Shown: one piece after another, positions 12,901 to 27,900 of the stretch | Layout of the letters: each line of letters starts with the position of its first letter | Numbering within the stretch: position 1 is the stretch's first letter | From: Acanthaster planci | Taxonomy: Eukaryota > Echinodermata > Asteroidea > Valvatida > Acanthasteridae | DNA length: 64,000 nt | Assembly (NCBI RefSeq): GCF_001949145.1 | Contig: NW_019091378.1 | Coordinates: forward strand, 36,978-100,977 | Reading direction: 5' to 3' | Program-made: the position numbers and the translations under genes | Notes under the pieces: generated by a model | Seen by the model: only the letters and a program-made list of their open reading frames with translations | Database searches by the model: none | What the model was told of the DNA's origin: nothing

Positions 12901-15900
12901 GTGACTAGGCTTGAAAGTGAGGGCTGATGTCTGTGACTGCATAGCTGCCCGGTCCCCAGTTTTGTCATCTATTGTGAAGTCTGGCTGGTCTTCATGATAA
13001 AATGGCAAAATTAGGGACTTGGTGACCAAAGATCGTATAGCGCCGAAGGCGCAAGATGGATAACTCTACCCAAAAGGTGTAATTTTTGAGCAAGCGATAT
13101 GCCTGCATGGTTTACGGTAATGCTTCGGCGCAGGCTCACCAGCTGCATGTGCCTGCTGCGGCGCCTGCGCCTATGCAGTAATGTGCATTGCGCAGGCGTA
13201 TCGCTTGCTCAAATGGCGCCTATGCGATTACAACGTTTTTACGTGTATTCGCGATGAAGTTCTCCATCTTTCTCTGCTATGCGGTGCTATACGATCTTTG
13301 CTGGTGACTATACGGTCACCGACGTTTGAGATGGTCTCATCAGAACACTGCTTCTTGGTTACCAGAGTTTTACTAAGCTTTTACGGAGCAGATAAACCTT
13401 CTTCGTAAGGACAGATCTCTTGTTCTGGACTCACCTTGACACTGCACATTGAGTGTGTACAAGTTCTGGTTCCATGTTCCATCGGAGAGGCAGGTCAACC
13501 TCTGATGGTCTACAGGGCCCACCAGGGTGAATCCGTTGCGGCAATAGAAATGACAGGTGGTGCCGTAATAGGGAGGAATGGGACCACGGCAGAAGGAGGG
13601 ATAGACACCCCCACCGACAGGGATCAAATCGTCTGGTAAAGGTTGACAGCTGGAAACTGAAGACAAAGGTAATTTTTAAGTGTTATCAGCACCTGCCCTT
13701 CAAACCAAGATATATATCTAACTCTTTTGGCTATCTCTGAACTCTTCGACTGCCTGTAAGTTTTGGCTGAAAATTGCTCGTTATTTTTGCTACAAGTATG
13801 ACAAGTAATCAGTATTACTAATACGCTCTTTAAAAGATTTCTTACACAGACATTCAGTAAATCGGCTTGAAATAAAACACGCATCTGAAGTGAATATTAA
13901 ACAGAAGTTAGCATGAAAGCTCAAGTTCTGACCACTGATTCTGACTAGCTGTTCTTTTTCATACTTATATCATTCTGCTGAAGGCAGATTTCTGTTTTTC
14001 AAAACTTGGAACCGGTAAGTGCACCACTTTTGCTTTTCAGCCATGTTCGACCTGAGGCCGTGGTGCAAATGTAGGATGCCATTTTATGCTGCACTTACTT
14101 TGACAGGTTGGGCGTCGGCCATTCCAGTCCCAGTACATCAAGCCAGTGCTGGCATTCCTGGAGCATGTAGCGGTGTCTGAACCCTGCAGGGTGTAGCCGT
14201 TCTGACAGCGGACTTGGCAAGTAGATCCATGGCTGCTGTCACATTCTGTGACAAAGTCGCCGTAGAAGGGAGGGTTGAGCTGCCTGCATCGGCGAACTGG
14301 GATAAATCAAATACTGGCAATTAGACACCTTTTATCCAGACATCCATGCAGAGTTTAATGACAGGCACTGAGAATATCAAGTATATACTGGATGCTTTAC
14401 TATGTAACATACAGTTTGGCATCATTTTGCATCAGATCAAATATCTTAAACAGAACTCTATCATCCTTCATACATAAAAGATTTGAATTCGGTATTAACG
14501 TGAGTTGGCAAGTTGCTTCGCCAAACCCTTGAGAAAATATCTTCATTTTTGCAAAGACTGACACGAATCAATTTTTCAACGAACCTTGAATTTGTCTTTC
14601 TAAAGAGACAGTTGACTGGAGTGAATTCTGATTAACAATTAAGCGCGTGAAATTTGTGTTGAATTTAAAGCGAATGGCATACCTTTAACCAGAACTTCAA
14701 AGTCACAGAATGCCTGGTTCTCTGCACCGTCGGTAGCCGTGCACCTGACCAGGTGTTCACCTACAGTCAGCACTGCTGGCTGTTGGATGCTGCAATTAAC
14801 AGATGGTGTTTCTCCAGAGTTATCTGTTGCCATCACATTCCATGTCACAGTGGCTTCAGATGCGCCTTGCAATGGGTACTCGATGAAATCCAGCGGGCAT
14901 AAAGTGAAATAAGGATCCTCATAATCTGAAATCACATACAACCAAAGCAGTTTTCATCTGATGACACTGCCTCAGTACAGTTCCCACTGAGGGTTTTGTT
15001 TGGTATCAAGACAGCCAAGTAATTACGGCATGGGGGACACTTTCCTCATTTAACTGAAGGAATATTTTCAAATGTTTACTATTGGAACCAAATAAAACTT
15101 TGCCACACCTTGGTACTTTCATTAGATATTTTAATGTTTCTATATAGAAAACAAAATTACTGTGAGCTTGAGAGTCTCCATCTTGGAGGATTAACTTCAT
15201 GAAACCGAAGCCCAACACCAGACATGGAGGAAAGGTTTCCACGATCTGGAAACCACCACGGAATTCAAACTGGTTCATATGATATAGCAGACAATGAAAG
15301 AAAGCTTTGCTCGCATGCTGTAAGCACAGTTTGCAAGTTCAACAGATTTCAAATACACAACAGAACTAATGACACAAAGAGGATTGAAACTTTGAAGTAA
15401 ATCCTACCAATGCAGGTGGATGCAGAGATGTCACGTGACCATTCCCCGTTGCCACGGCAACGGATGAAGTCGTAGGTTGGAGGGTTCACTCTGTACCCTG
15501 ACTGGGAGCATTGCAGGAAGCAGATGTCATTGAACGTTGGGGAGTTCAGGCAGTTGGATGGAGATATCTCCATACCAGCTGGTGGGACAAGGGGTTGACA
15601 GCTACCCACTGGAAACAATTTCAAAACAGTAAAGGTTTATCACAGACACAACTTTTAACATTTTCTGATCTGATATTCTGATTTAGTGTTCTTTGGAATA
15701 TACAGTTGAATGTACAGCATTTCACCTTATCAAAACTGCACAATACTATATGATAAAAGTACATGTACTTCATGCTCAGTGAAATGGTTTTAGTCAGTGC
15801 TTGAAAGTTCAGCAGCCAAATGTGCTGTGAAAACAAAAGCCGTGGTATTCATTAGGCAAAGAAAAGAAGACATCCCACACCAGCTGACAGAGCATCCTGA

Positions 15901-18900
15901 ATGTGCCTGATAAAGCTAACCAAGGTCTGAGACCATCAGCCCCTGGTACTTTGCTCACTCAGGGGTTGGTTACCAAGTTGTCAGCATCAATGCAATACCT
16001 GTATCTCTGATTCAATTTTGTTGACAAAACCATCTCATCTCCCTGGGGAGTGTACTAGCTGACGCTGCCATATCAGGTGCACACGGCTAACATAACCAAA
16101 TCTGCCCTCACAGGCACCCATTCACTCCTGGGTGGAGAGAGGCACATAGGTTTAAAGTGACTTGCTCACGATTGCAACATGCTGCCACCAGCAAGGTCAC
16201 AACATACTGCCACCAGCTGGATTCGAACCCCCGACCCTATGATCAGAAGCTACAAACCCTAACTACAAGGCCACATGCCCCATTGTTATGGTTATTAGCA
16301 GTTCACACCTCATGCATGTTGGCCAGCATACACTGAGAATGTCAATGCGAAAAGCTAACATTTTCTGGCTGTCCTGTCTCAGAAAAATGGGCATTTTGCA
16401 AGAAAAGTGTGACCAATTTCAATGAAATCGGTATCAAACTGACTGCAAGACATTACCAGTAGAAAAACCTGCAGGCTCAACACGGCAAAAAAACTAATGC
16501 CTGCGATGATGTCAGAAAAAAATCTTGGGGGATCAATTCTGCTCCCCCCCCCAGCTCTTAAGGGTCAATTATGTTCAGTTCTACACAATTCACATATAAA
16601 TATGTGGTAATTAGAGCAAAACTCATCGTTGGAACTTTTTTCTAACACAGCAATTTTTGAATAAGCTCATATATGTAGGGGCGTAACAATATCCCATGTT
16701 CAAAATACAATACAAAATGTCAGACTTAGAAATGAAGTCCATCATATGTTATGTCATGGATGTTGATAAATTGCCCACTAGTCGTACGGTTGCAACATGT
16801 TTTATAACGTCTCGTTGCCATGTTTACCACTCTGTGCCTGAGCCAAAGCTAGTCTTTTGTTCTCAACATTCACGTTAGAGGTACGTTATACACTACCAAA
16901 TGCTTTTTTTTGGTTCACAATTTACAAGATATGTAGCCCACAAATTTGGGCTTCTGTCACTTGAAACGGACCCAGTTTTGTGCTTTATTCATGAAAACGT
17001 CTCTCATGATGCACATTTTTTTATCACAGTGCTTTTTCTAATTATCACATTTGTGACCCGCTCTGCAAAAAAGGGTACTAAGTCGGGCAATTCCAAAATA
17101 CGTTATGGCCTGTTCTATTTGGAGAGGGCAAAATGTCTTCAAAAATGTGATTTTGTGCTTTTTCCTCTATTAGCTTGTATAACATTTGTATTTTCAGAAT
17201 TTGTGACTACAAATATGGATATTGATGAATAAAGATGAAAAATTGATCATTCAGTTGGAAATCCTACATAAACATTGTACTTCCAAGCCCTACACTTTCT
17301 GAGCTTTTTTTCAAAAAGTGCTTTTATTGAATCTGAAAATGTGGCTATGCAAATGTATAAATATCTCTGGAACACAGTGCACTACAGGGGTCATTCATAA
17401 ATCAAATTGTAGCTTTTGATGTACTCAATCCAGCCATATCAAAAACTGATAACCTGACTTGTTACCCATTTTTCTAGAGCGGGTCATATTTATGCAATCA
17501 CAATTACAGATAAGTTGATTACATCCATGCATATAAATGTAAGTAGCCCGAATTTTGCTTACAATTTTGAATGGAGTTTCTCATACTTCAACTTTCTGTC
17601 TGCAACATTACCCACTGACGTACCTTCACAAGAGAAGTCAACCACATCCCATGTGCTGTTGGCCAGGCACATGGATCGTGAGGAACCAACTCCACCGTAG
17701 CCATACGGACAGTACCAGTTGCAGGTGGTTCCCAGCAGTTCAGTGGCTGGTGGGTAGTGAAAGCAACCTGAGCGTATAGCAGGGAGCCGGTCATCCAGGG
17801 CTGGACAGGTGACGGCTGCAAAAAATCAAAAGTGCACTGTTAAAAAGATGAAAACTCAAACAACTCCAACATATGCACAACTCATTCAAATCTAACCATG
17901 AGCAAAAGCTGCATTTTATGAGGGGAGAAATATACTTTCAATATCGAATGAGCAAATGTGACAATTTATGCAATGCTTTTAAACATTAAAACTGAAAAGA
18001 TACTGATTTTTACATCATGCTAAGACTTTATATTTTATGAACACTGAAATCAATCAGCAACACAGGAAAAAGTGGAATCATGACAAAAGTTGGACTGACT
18101 CTGTCTAAATATGTGCACTCAAGGCAGCCTCTGGCTAACAACTGCGGCTACTTCCCATAGACATGTGTGATATTCCAAGCCACAGCCCACTGATCTAGAC
18201 AAGGAATACTATAGCCAGTCTAATCTCACTAGATATACAGGGCATTGCCTGTCATGTCGACACACTTCAGAGGGAACCATTCACATGAAAATAATGTTGA
18301 CAATGTTCATTGACCATCAACACAGTGACAGTTGCAGCCTACGCACAGCAAAATGCGATTGACAGTGATGTTTTAGAAAATAGTTTAACTATGCATAGTC
18401 AAGCCTAACTGTATCACTAGTCGGCACTGCTGAGAAGCATTATGATGAGTGGTCAAACTATAGTGCGTGCCTGAACTTGTCTGACGCTTGAGAGGTTAGT
18501 GCACGAAAGTCGCTAACAATAAACAATACTGCAAGAGCCCCTTACGTGAACATGTCGGGCTTTCCCCCGTCCACTCCACCTGGAAGTTGTCGCTGCCGCT
18601 CATCTGAATGGCCCAGTTGTTGTTGACTCTCTCGCAAGTTCTATTGCTCGTCCCAATCAGGTCATAGCCTTCATTGCAAGCAAAGCTGCAGGTGGCACCG
18701 TAGATGTTACTGGGGCACTGGACCAAGGACCCACTGGCAGGGGCTTGCAGTGGGCGGCAGCGTAGAACTGTGGGGGTCAAGGGTCAAGGAAATGCAGAGG
18801 TTAGGAGGGGGGAATTTGAAATTGACAGTGGCTTGACATCAAGAGAGCAGTTCACGAGACGAACCTCTGTGTACCATCAGCGTACTTGTTTGGTCTGGTC

Positions 18901-21900
18901 ATTCCAAGTTGTACGTTCTGTGAAAGAACCTCGCTCAAACTAAATTGTTCAAATAAATTTCTTTGCTGTTAGAGTTCCTATCTGGATGCATAATCACGTA
19001 CATATGACCTAATGCAAAATTTGAAAAGTCTCCTCTGATGGGCCTTTAGTGGGAACTTGACGAGGGCACATCCAGGTTCATGGTATAGTCCAGGATGAAC
19101 TAAGCATGTGCAACCAACTTATGAAAGCACAGACTCAACATGTTTGCTAGGCACCTGAATGCAACCATTCTCACCAACCTGTCTCTGCTTTGCCAATGAG
19201 GGCGTGCTTCGGACACTTGAAACAGTCAATATGTATAAACCATTTAAAAAGAACACTGTCCTACCTTGCACAGTGACATACACATCACATTGCCTTCTGT
19301 TCAATGCAGCATCAGTAGCAATGTACACCACGCGGGTTGTACCCTCGGTGAAGGATGAACCTGAGCCAAGGCTTGGGTCTTGACTGCAAAATAGAATTAG
19401 AGAAGGATCTAAAATGCTTTCGCAACTGATGTAAAGACAACTTATGGGTGGAAAACAAGCAGAAAAGGCCAGCCCCTTCAATTCGGCAAAATGATCAGTA
19501 CTTTGGAATTTTGTGCGTTTGCCATTGGTAGACGGTGTGGTGCCACATACAAAAATTACTTTTGGAAATAAGGCAGATTAAAGTACTGTACCCGTCCAAG
19601 AGTGCTTCAACACCAAATGAAAAGTGGCTTTTCTGGAAATAATTTGAGATCCCTGAGAAGTGCTACAGACTGCTCCATGTCTCTTTGACCAACAGTGTGT
19701 TGTGACATGCATGCACATCTGAGGTGAAAGAATGCATAGGATGGGTGCTTGAGTGTGATACCAGCGTAGTGATGGGGTCATATCTTCAAGGAGCAAATTC
19801 AGTTATCCAAAAGGGAAGGTTACCATGGTTACTCGGGAATAAAGTAAAGTTCCTGACTTTGCACCTGTTCAAACATGTTCTGTGCATGTGAGCCTGATTG
19901 GCAGATTGGGCTCCAATGTTCTCCAATGGCCAACGGCATACTTCATTACAAACATGCACTGCCTGAAAACGAAATCAGCTCATGGGTCTACGGCGGATTA
20001 TCAAATCCAATTCAAATATACTAATATACTAGTTTACCCATTTCTATCAATCAAAAACCAGTCGCGTGGATAGTTTCAATGATGGTAAAGTATCAACTGG
20101 TTTAGAATTCTTCACCAGTCTCCTGTGAAAGATTAATATTCATTTGATGGACTTTGACCCTCTTTTATAACAATCGTGAAACAATACAGCCACTGAGGCT
20201 GTGTTTCATGGAGCTGGATTTTCATTGCATTCGGTGTCGCATCACACGGCATGCCTTCATCAGGAAGGCATGTTGATGCTTTAAACAAAGAGGTCTGGCA
20301 GCACTCTGGGAGAAATCAAGGGAACATCAAAGCACACCACATTGAGGGGGTCTACTATACTTCTCATGGGGCTCATACCACAGATATGGTTGGAAGGGTA
20401 TTAACAAACAAAATCGTCAGAAAAATAGACATTTTCAGCTCACTCTAGTTTAGGAAAAATTGTGATGGGTTGGCTTCAATCTAGTAAGTTTAAAACTGCC
20501 CCATCACACTTTTATTCCTTCATCAAACTTTTTTTTAAATACCCCGAAATAAAAACAAACCTGGTCACTGTCACACCATCACCCGAGTTATCTGTGGCAT
20601 TAGGTGTGGGGAATGTGACAACGGTCTGTCTCATGTTGGCTGGTGCAATTTTGGAGATGTACATAGGACAGATTCCTATGAATGCTGGCGGCTGGTAATC
20701 TTGCAAAGAGAATGGACCAAAAATAAAGACAAATTCAGTGAGCTGGACTTCTGTCAAAGTTACCTGCATCTCTGGCAAATGTACACACAAAACCAGTCCA
20801 TATTTGTTTCTGCTACAAGTACTTCCCGGCAAAAAAACAGGTCTAAAGTGTCATCATCCTTGGCCGTTACAAAAGACCAAGATTTGCTAGCTTTGTAATC
20901 TGAATTGCAAATATTTTAAATTTTATACTTAATATTTAAATGCTCATCAGTCACGCTTGGGGAGACATCTACACGACAGAAAGTGAGCAGGTTGTCTTTT
21001 GAGCTTACCTGAGCAGGAGACTGGGCGTGCATCACTCCACACTCCCTGGGCAGTGCAAACCTTGCTGTAGGGACCATTGAGAGAGAAGCCTTCATTGCAG
21101 GTGAATATACACTGGGTGTTGTATGGAAGCTCATGCTGGGTGAAGCATTCACTGGGTTGGACTGTACCATGGTCCAGGCTTGGTAAGGTGGGACACACAA
21201 CAGCTGCAATAAATAAGGTTCGGACCTTGCTAATTGGATAGTTGACTCTTGTGTTGGTATTGTTCACAGAAACACTAATTCACCTCAAAGTGCTGCACAT
21301 GACTGGACATGTTACAACTTTTGCCTGATCTAATGGCATATAGCATTATCATTTTGTTTTGACTCGGAGCAAAATTTTCCCTGTATTGGTAAAATGCAAT
21401 ATACTCGAGAGTCAAAAGCGAACAATCCAGGGTATTTCCACGTGTACAATGTACAATGTCCTCGCACACACTTGTACAGATGCAACAGATTATGTAGGCA
21501 GAGGGTTACACAACCGTTACATCCCATGCACGTTTAAGGTGTCCTTTGCTGGCTTTGATGGGTAGGATCATAGAGCTATATGAAAATTACTAGAAGGCAA
21601 GGTAAAGCCTGCTGGACAACAAACCACTACTAGTTGCTTATCTACATTTTTGTTCTCAGCCATTGTGTTGTAAAAACCGATACACCGAATCGGTAAACAA
21701 GGACAAAACAAGCCATAAGAAACCACACCTTCACAAACAAGTTGTACGCCTGTCCAAGTACCATCAGCCTGACACGTCCTGGTAGTCTGGGACGTATGGT
21801 TACTACGGTAACCAGGATTACACACAAATGTGCAAGATGACTGATACTCCACTTCCTGGTCACTGCAGCCTGAAATGTAGCCGTTGGGGATGGCTGGTAC

Positions 21901-24900
21901 TTGGCACATGTTGGCTGGTGACAAAATATTGAAAGAATAATTCGCTTTGAATCGAAGCCACAAGGATTGTCAGAAACTTTTGTTTTAATTGTGTACATAG
22001 ACTCAGCAAAGAGGATGCCACAACAGCGGTGGCACTACACTCATGTGCACATTCGCCAACTTAAAGTATGCATGCATCAGGCAAGGGGGATCCACAACCT
22101 ATTTTTTTGGGGGGGGGGGAACTTGTTTTCTGGGAGGCCAAAAATGTGGCCATTTTTTTCATATAACCTTTTATGGCCATTCTGAGGAATGAAGTTATAC
22201 TAATTTGGGGGAGCGTTTCACACGTTTTCAAAAGAGTCGAAAATGAGATAGATCAACAGATTTGCCTTTCTCTCGTTAATCCCCCCCCCAATATTTTGGG
22301 CTCCACCCTTTGGGGGCCATAACCCCCCCCACTGGCCCTCCTCCCCGGGGTCTGCCCTTGTGCATAGGCAAGTGAGAACTTCCTATTGGGTGAAGAGGCG
22401 CATAATGCGTGCACACACATGCACCTCACAAGTCCAGGGGTATAATGTGACTGCAGAAATGGCTTCCAATTCTGGTCACCCAATTGGTCTGAGTCAGATT
22501 AATCGCATGTGATAATAGATACGAAGATACTGTTCAGTGCGGACATGAAGTATAGCTCGCCTACTGGTCAAATGTTTGTTAACAGAATGCGGGTGCAGTG
22601 CAGTTATGTTTGAATCACTCTGGTGGAGCTATTTATTAAAAACTTCCCATTTTCCTATTGGCTGCAATGCCTGTAGCATTCATGGTCACTGGCATCTCGT
22701 ACAACCATCGATGGGAATAGTGTGACTACACCATAAGATAAAGTTGATTATTTGTTTGAAAACATCTCTCCCGCAGATTGTGTAATTTCATCTATAAACT
22801 AATGTCTATTTGAATAAGAAATTTGTTGAAAATTTACGAACACTTTTCCAAAATACCTCTTCATCGAATAGTTAAACTGAATTCTGTGGCACTAGCACTT
22901 AGGAATGCATACGGTACACAGTACCCCGGTATGCATTTGCGTAAAGTTCCACGGTTGCTACAGGCAGAGTTCCTTCGGCTCTGAATAGCAAGACAGCAAA
23001 AAATAGTGAATGCCATTCGACTAGATATCAGCCAATCAAACTTCAGATGGGGCGAGGTCCCTTCACTGGGCATAGATCAGCCAGGTTGAAGATACTTACG
23101 GTCACACTCTACTGCGGAGCCCTGCCAGTAACCAACTGTTGATGAAGCTGTGTTCTTGACACATTCAACAGTGACTTCTTGGCTACCATCTGACAGTGTG
23201 TGACCTACATCACAGCTTATGCTGCACACAGAGCCATATACGGCAGAGTTTTGACATGTCCCTTGGCCAGACACCAGACTGGTCTCACTGTTCTGGGGAG
23301 CGTACAACGGTGGGCAACGGGCGACTGTAGCAGGAACAAAATGAGAGGAGATAAAAACAATCACAGTCTCTCAAAATCAAAAAATACACAAGATTCAGTG
23401 TACTCAACGAAGAGGACTTGACCAATACATAATGGAAGGCAAGATCATAGTGTTGTTTCTTACTGAAGGATTTTAAAAATTGTAATAATCCTTCAGAAAT
23501 GCAATCACGACGGCAAAATAATGATACTCAAGACAATGCCCCAAACACTCACAAAAGTTAGAACTACCTTTGCTGATGCACAAGGAAACTTTTAAGGAAC
23601 TGATAATCTTTGCGCCAAAAATTCCATTAGCACTTCATGAAGGCAAAAAGGACAACTTGGGTGGTGACGGATAAAGCAACTGGGGCTATGCCAAATATTC
23701 AAATAATTGAGTAAGTGATGGATGTCAAATACAGAACTTGGGAGTGAATATCAATGATTTACACAAAGACAAAAGAGTTGTTTACAAAACTGTATTCCGA
23801 AAGCATCTTTTCAAAAAATTGAAAAGAAATACAAGGCAAGAAGAAACTTTTCCTTCCGGTTTTACTTCTTCACTTTTTGTGATGTGTGATCTTGCTAGGA
23901 CTGATGGGAATAATATCCTCACTCAGAACCAAACATCAGTTGGACTCCAAGCCTCTTAAAGACCAATGGCCTGAAACCCAGCAAGGAAGACCATCACCAA
24001 AAAAATGCACAGGTGTTTCTGCTTTGGTGAGGACTCGACCAATTATTGAATATTTGATCGAATGGAAGGCTTAATTTTCATATATATCCAATTATTCGGA
24101 CCGAATCAGACTCACGAGTAACCAAGGGTTATCAAATCAACACAAATCATCCTACATGTACTTAGTGTTGTTACCTAGGACGTTCACACTGACGTCACAG
24201 GATGCCGTGTTACTGCTGCTATCCTCGGCAGTATAGACCAGCTGATAGGTCCCTTCATAGAATACAGAGCTCCTATTGGCCGGCGCTGGCTGTCCATTGA
24301 TGGTACTCAGTCTGGCAGTGAGGTTACCACTGGCGTCCATGGCCTGAATGGTTTACAAATGTATACACCAATGCTAGTACAGCACCGAAATGTTAGACAG
24401 ACTGCTTTGCTTGCAGACTTACCCAGGCTGTGAAGGGTCCCTATGATGCAGTTTTCTTAAGACACACTTTTTGTGCATATTGATACTCTCGTTCAATGAA
24501 TGAAAAACTAATTATCATCCTTTTGTGGGTTATGTGTAGTAAAAAGTGCACTTTGTAAATAAATTAAAATTGTCTAAGATCTTCTGGACAACTGAGGGTG
24601 CTATTGCCACTAGTCAATCAGGAAAGGCAATGCTCAGTTTCTATGATTTTTCTGTAAAAACTCAGAACCCAACGTTTGCTCATTGAAATCATTTTAAAAC
24701 ATTTGCTTGATGGCTTACACAACAATAAAAGGACATTCAGAACAGCAAAATGTCAACATCCCACAAATCAATGCAAGATTGTGGTTTCCTCCCTGGGATG
24801 ACATCACACTTTTACTCATGAATGTTGAAATACCATCAGCATAAAAACCAAAAAGGGCACCAGAATACCCTTTAAAAATGGCCAGGCAAACTTGGAAATA

Positions 24901-27900
24901 AATATTTTTAAAACACAGAGGTTCGTTTCCACCTAACATGTGTAAATTTCATTTTCTTAACTGCAATAATATTTTTAAGGAAAAAACAAATTTTCCAACG
25001 TACATATTTAAAGCAAAATATTCCAACGAAGTTAGACATAAAATGGAAAAGGAAATCAGGCATGAAATCAACAGACTTTAGTGAAGTAATAGTGAAGGAA
25101 CACGCTGAAACACCACGCATCCATACCTGGATAGGTTCCCACTCATAGCCAACAACTGCAAAGCTGGTCCCCTGCCCTGCAAACAATGTAATGTCTGGTG
25201 GGCACATCACAGTGGGCGGGGTAATATCTGGCAAACATGGAAAATCGGGGTAACGTCAGTTCACCGCAAGAAAATACGTGTGAGTGGCTCTCTAAAAAGG
25301 GGGGGCTATAATTTGTAATTTTACAGGGAGGGGGGAAATGCTGCCAGTCATTTAAGTTTAACATGAGAAAAGCCCAAAGTGGACTAAACTTGTTTCCTAA
25401 CAGCGACAAATACCCCCCTTGATACATGTAAAACAGGACACTTCTTTATACAAAAGAGAAGAAGAAGAAATCTTTCCCCCGTTTAGATAAAGCTCAACAT
25501 AGATAAGGGTATCAGTGATGGATCCATTTGGGGTTAGAAGGTTGAACCCCACATCATCAATTGCCAGAGACACTATATGAAAATGACAGGAACCCTATAG
25601 CAAATAGTTGTTCAGCCCTTCCTAACATCCCCTCCTGAGCTAAACCTACATTAGGTCCACCTGTGGGTATGTTTATTGAAGACGTGAGCGGTGCTGTTAT
25701 ACAACCAATAAAGAAAGTCACGATGGCGCAGGACCACAAGTGTAGTCTAGAACCCTACAACTATCTTCATGAAGAGTGCCTACCTGTACATTGCAGTGGA
25801 ACACCGTCCCACTGGCCGTTCAACTGACAAGTACGACTCCCTGAGCCACTACTGGTGAATCCCAGGTCACATAACGCCACGCAGATGGTGCCGTAACTCT
25901 GCATCTGGTCTGTGTCACTCACTGTCACTCCGTCCAGCGTGCATGACAGTGGCATGTAGCCTGGAGTACCGGGGACATCCAGAGGATCACATTTGACCGC
26001 TGAAAAGCCAAGCAAATTCAGATCAACGTGTGATGTCTGGTCACCAGGCTAATGTAAGCTTATGAACTTAAACTTTGGTTGGTCCCTGACAAACGGTCTT
26101 AACGATGGGGAATCTGTTTTCAATACTGTTCCCTGAATCTGTTTTTAAAATTTCAAAATGTTGAATGGGATGAAAGTCAAAAGAAGTCAACACACAATAA
26201 ATTTCCAAGGATTTTATTCAAGAATTTTATTTTCATTTTTCCAAACATACCCCGTCCATTTTATGGTACATTTCTGTGCAAGTACTCCTGAAGAATATCC
26301 TTATGTCTGTATGTGGACTTGGTGCACGTGTGGCGAGTTACGTGTGCCGCGTCGCACACAAAGTTTTGACCAATAGAAATGGATTTCACTGTCTTGTAAC
26401 CAGGTGCCAGAGCCTTTTTACGCAGTGGGCATTATCAAATTGCAGCAGGCGTTATCAAATGTTAATACACAGTCATGTTGCGGTATGAATACCCTTTTGA
26501 CATCTGATTGGCGGAATAAATTATTATAGCAAAAGCCTACGGTCAGCACCTGGATTGAAACCAAATCTGAACCAATAGACCACGCTTCCCTGCAAGTCAA
26601 TAAAAGTAGGACTACGCCCTCTTTGAGACAAGCTGATACCTATCCTAGCCCAGATTGGACGACGTCTACAGTGCATTGTGACTAACGTCCAAGGTATGAA
26701 ACTCCACGCTTTCCGTTGCGATTCGCGAACGACCTACGTTTGTGCGGTAGTATGCATTTGCGCATGCACCAAATTGCCTCCAGTTATGCATGTTGTCTAG
26801 AGCTAGGTCTAGGTCTTCGCTCCATTAGAAATACATGGAGACGCGCAGACAATAGACCTAGCCGTATCTTTGGAAGCCCGTTCGTACACGGCCTTATCTG
26901 CGACTTCTTCACCCCTACGGCTCTTCCGCGCATGAGTAAGGGGCACTCGGTTACTATTTTGCGCATGTGTGAGTAGTACTCGTGCTAGACAAACGTACGT
27001 GCATGTACATGCATCATTAATGAATCGCGACGGAAAGCGTGGAGTTTCGCAAAATTTCCTGCAAAATACGCTTTCAACGGGTGTATTTAGTAATTTCAAC
27101 ACAGCATTTATGGAATTTGGGATACAAGGCACTTGTGAACAACATCTTGAGCTGTCTTTGCCAGGTAAAAATGTGAGACAAAACTGTTGCAAAATATTTC
27201 GCATAGAAACAGGACTTTCATACCCTGGATGTTAGTCGCAATGTAATGTAGACGTAATCCAACCTTGGCTAATACCTATCCGTACCTTCACACGTGATAG
27301 TGTTTCCATCCCACGTGCCAACTCCATTCCCGTTATCACCGCACGTTACATAAGTGGGCTGGGTTGGCATGAAACCCAGGTTACAAATCAGAGTACACAC
27401 AGTGCCGTAGATTTCCTCAGCATGGGGGCAGCCATTTTTGATTCCGTTCTGTGGTGCAGGCAACTCACTGCTGTCACAGGTGATAACTGCAAGCATTGAG
27501 AAAAAAAGACGAGGTGTATCAAAAATAGTGTCAATGTAAATGATGCATGACGCCACCCGACAAACAGGAAAAATGAAAACTTCATTTCTCTATTTTCAGC
27601 TCAATCAGCCGACTGGATGTTTCAGATTAACCCTAAAAGAGCTGGGGGGCCCCCTCCACATTTTCAATATCATCAAAGTGCATATACATGTATTTTTACA
27701 AGCCAAGCCTTCAGGACGTTTTGAAGTAATATCTTGCAGACATTTTGACACCAACTATGTGAAAATTGAACATACAGTACTCATTCAAGGTCCACTTTTT
27801 CTGAGACAGGTAAACCAAGATGTGTCCTTTTCCATTCACAGGCTGTGACAACTTTAAATGCCCTGCCCCCAAAAAATCATATCTTGGATTCGGTTGAAAA

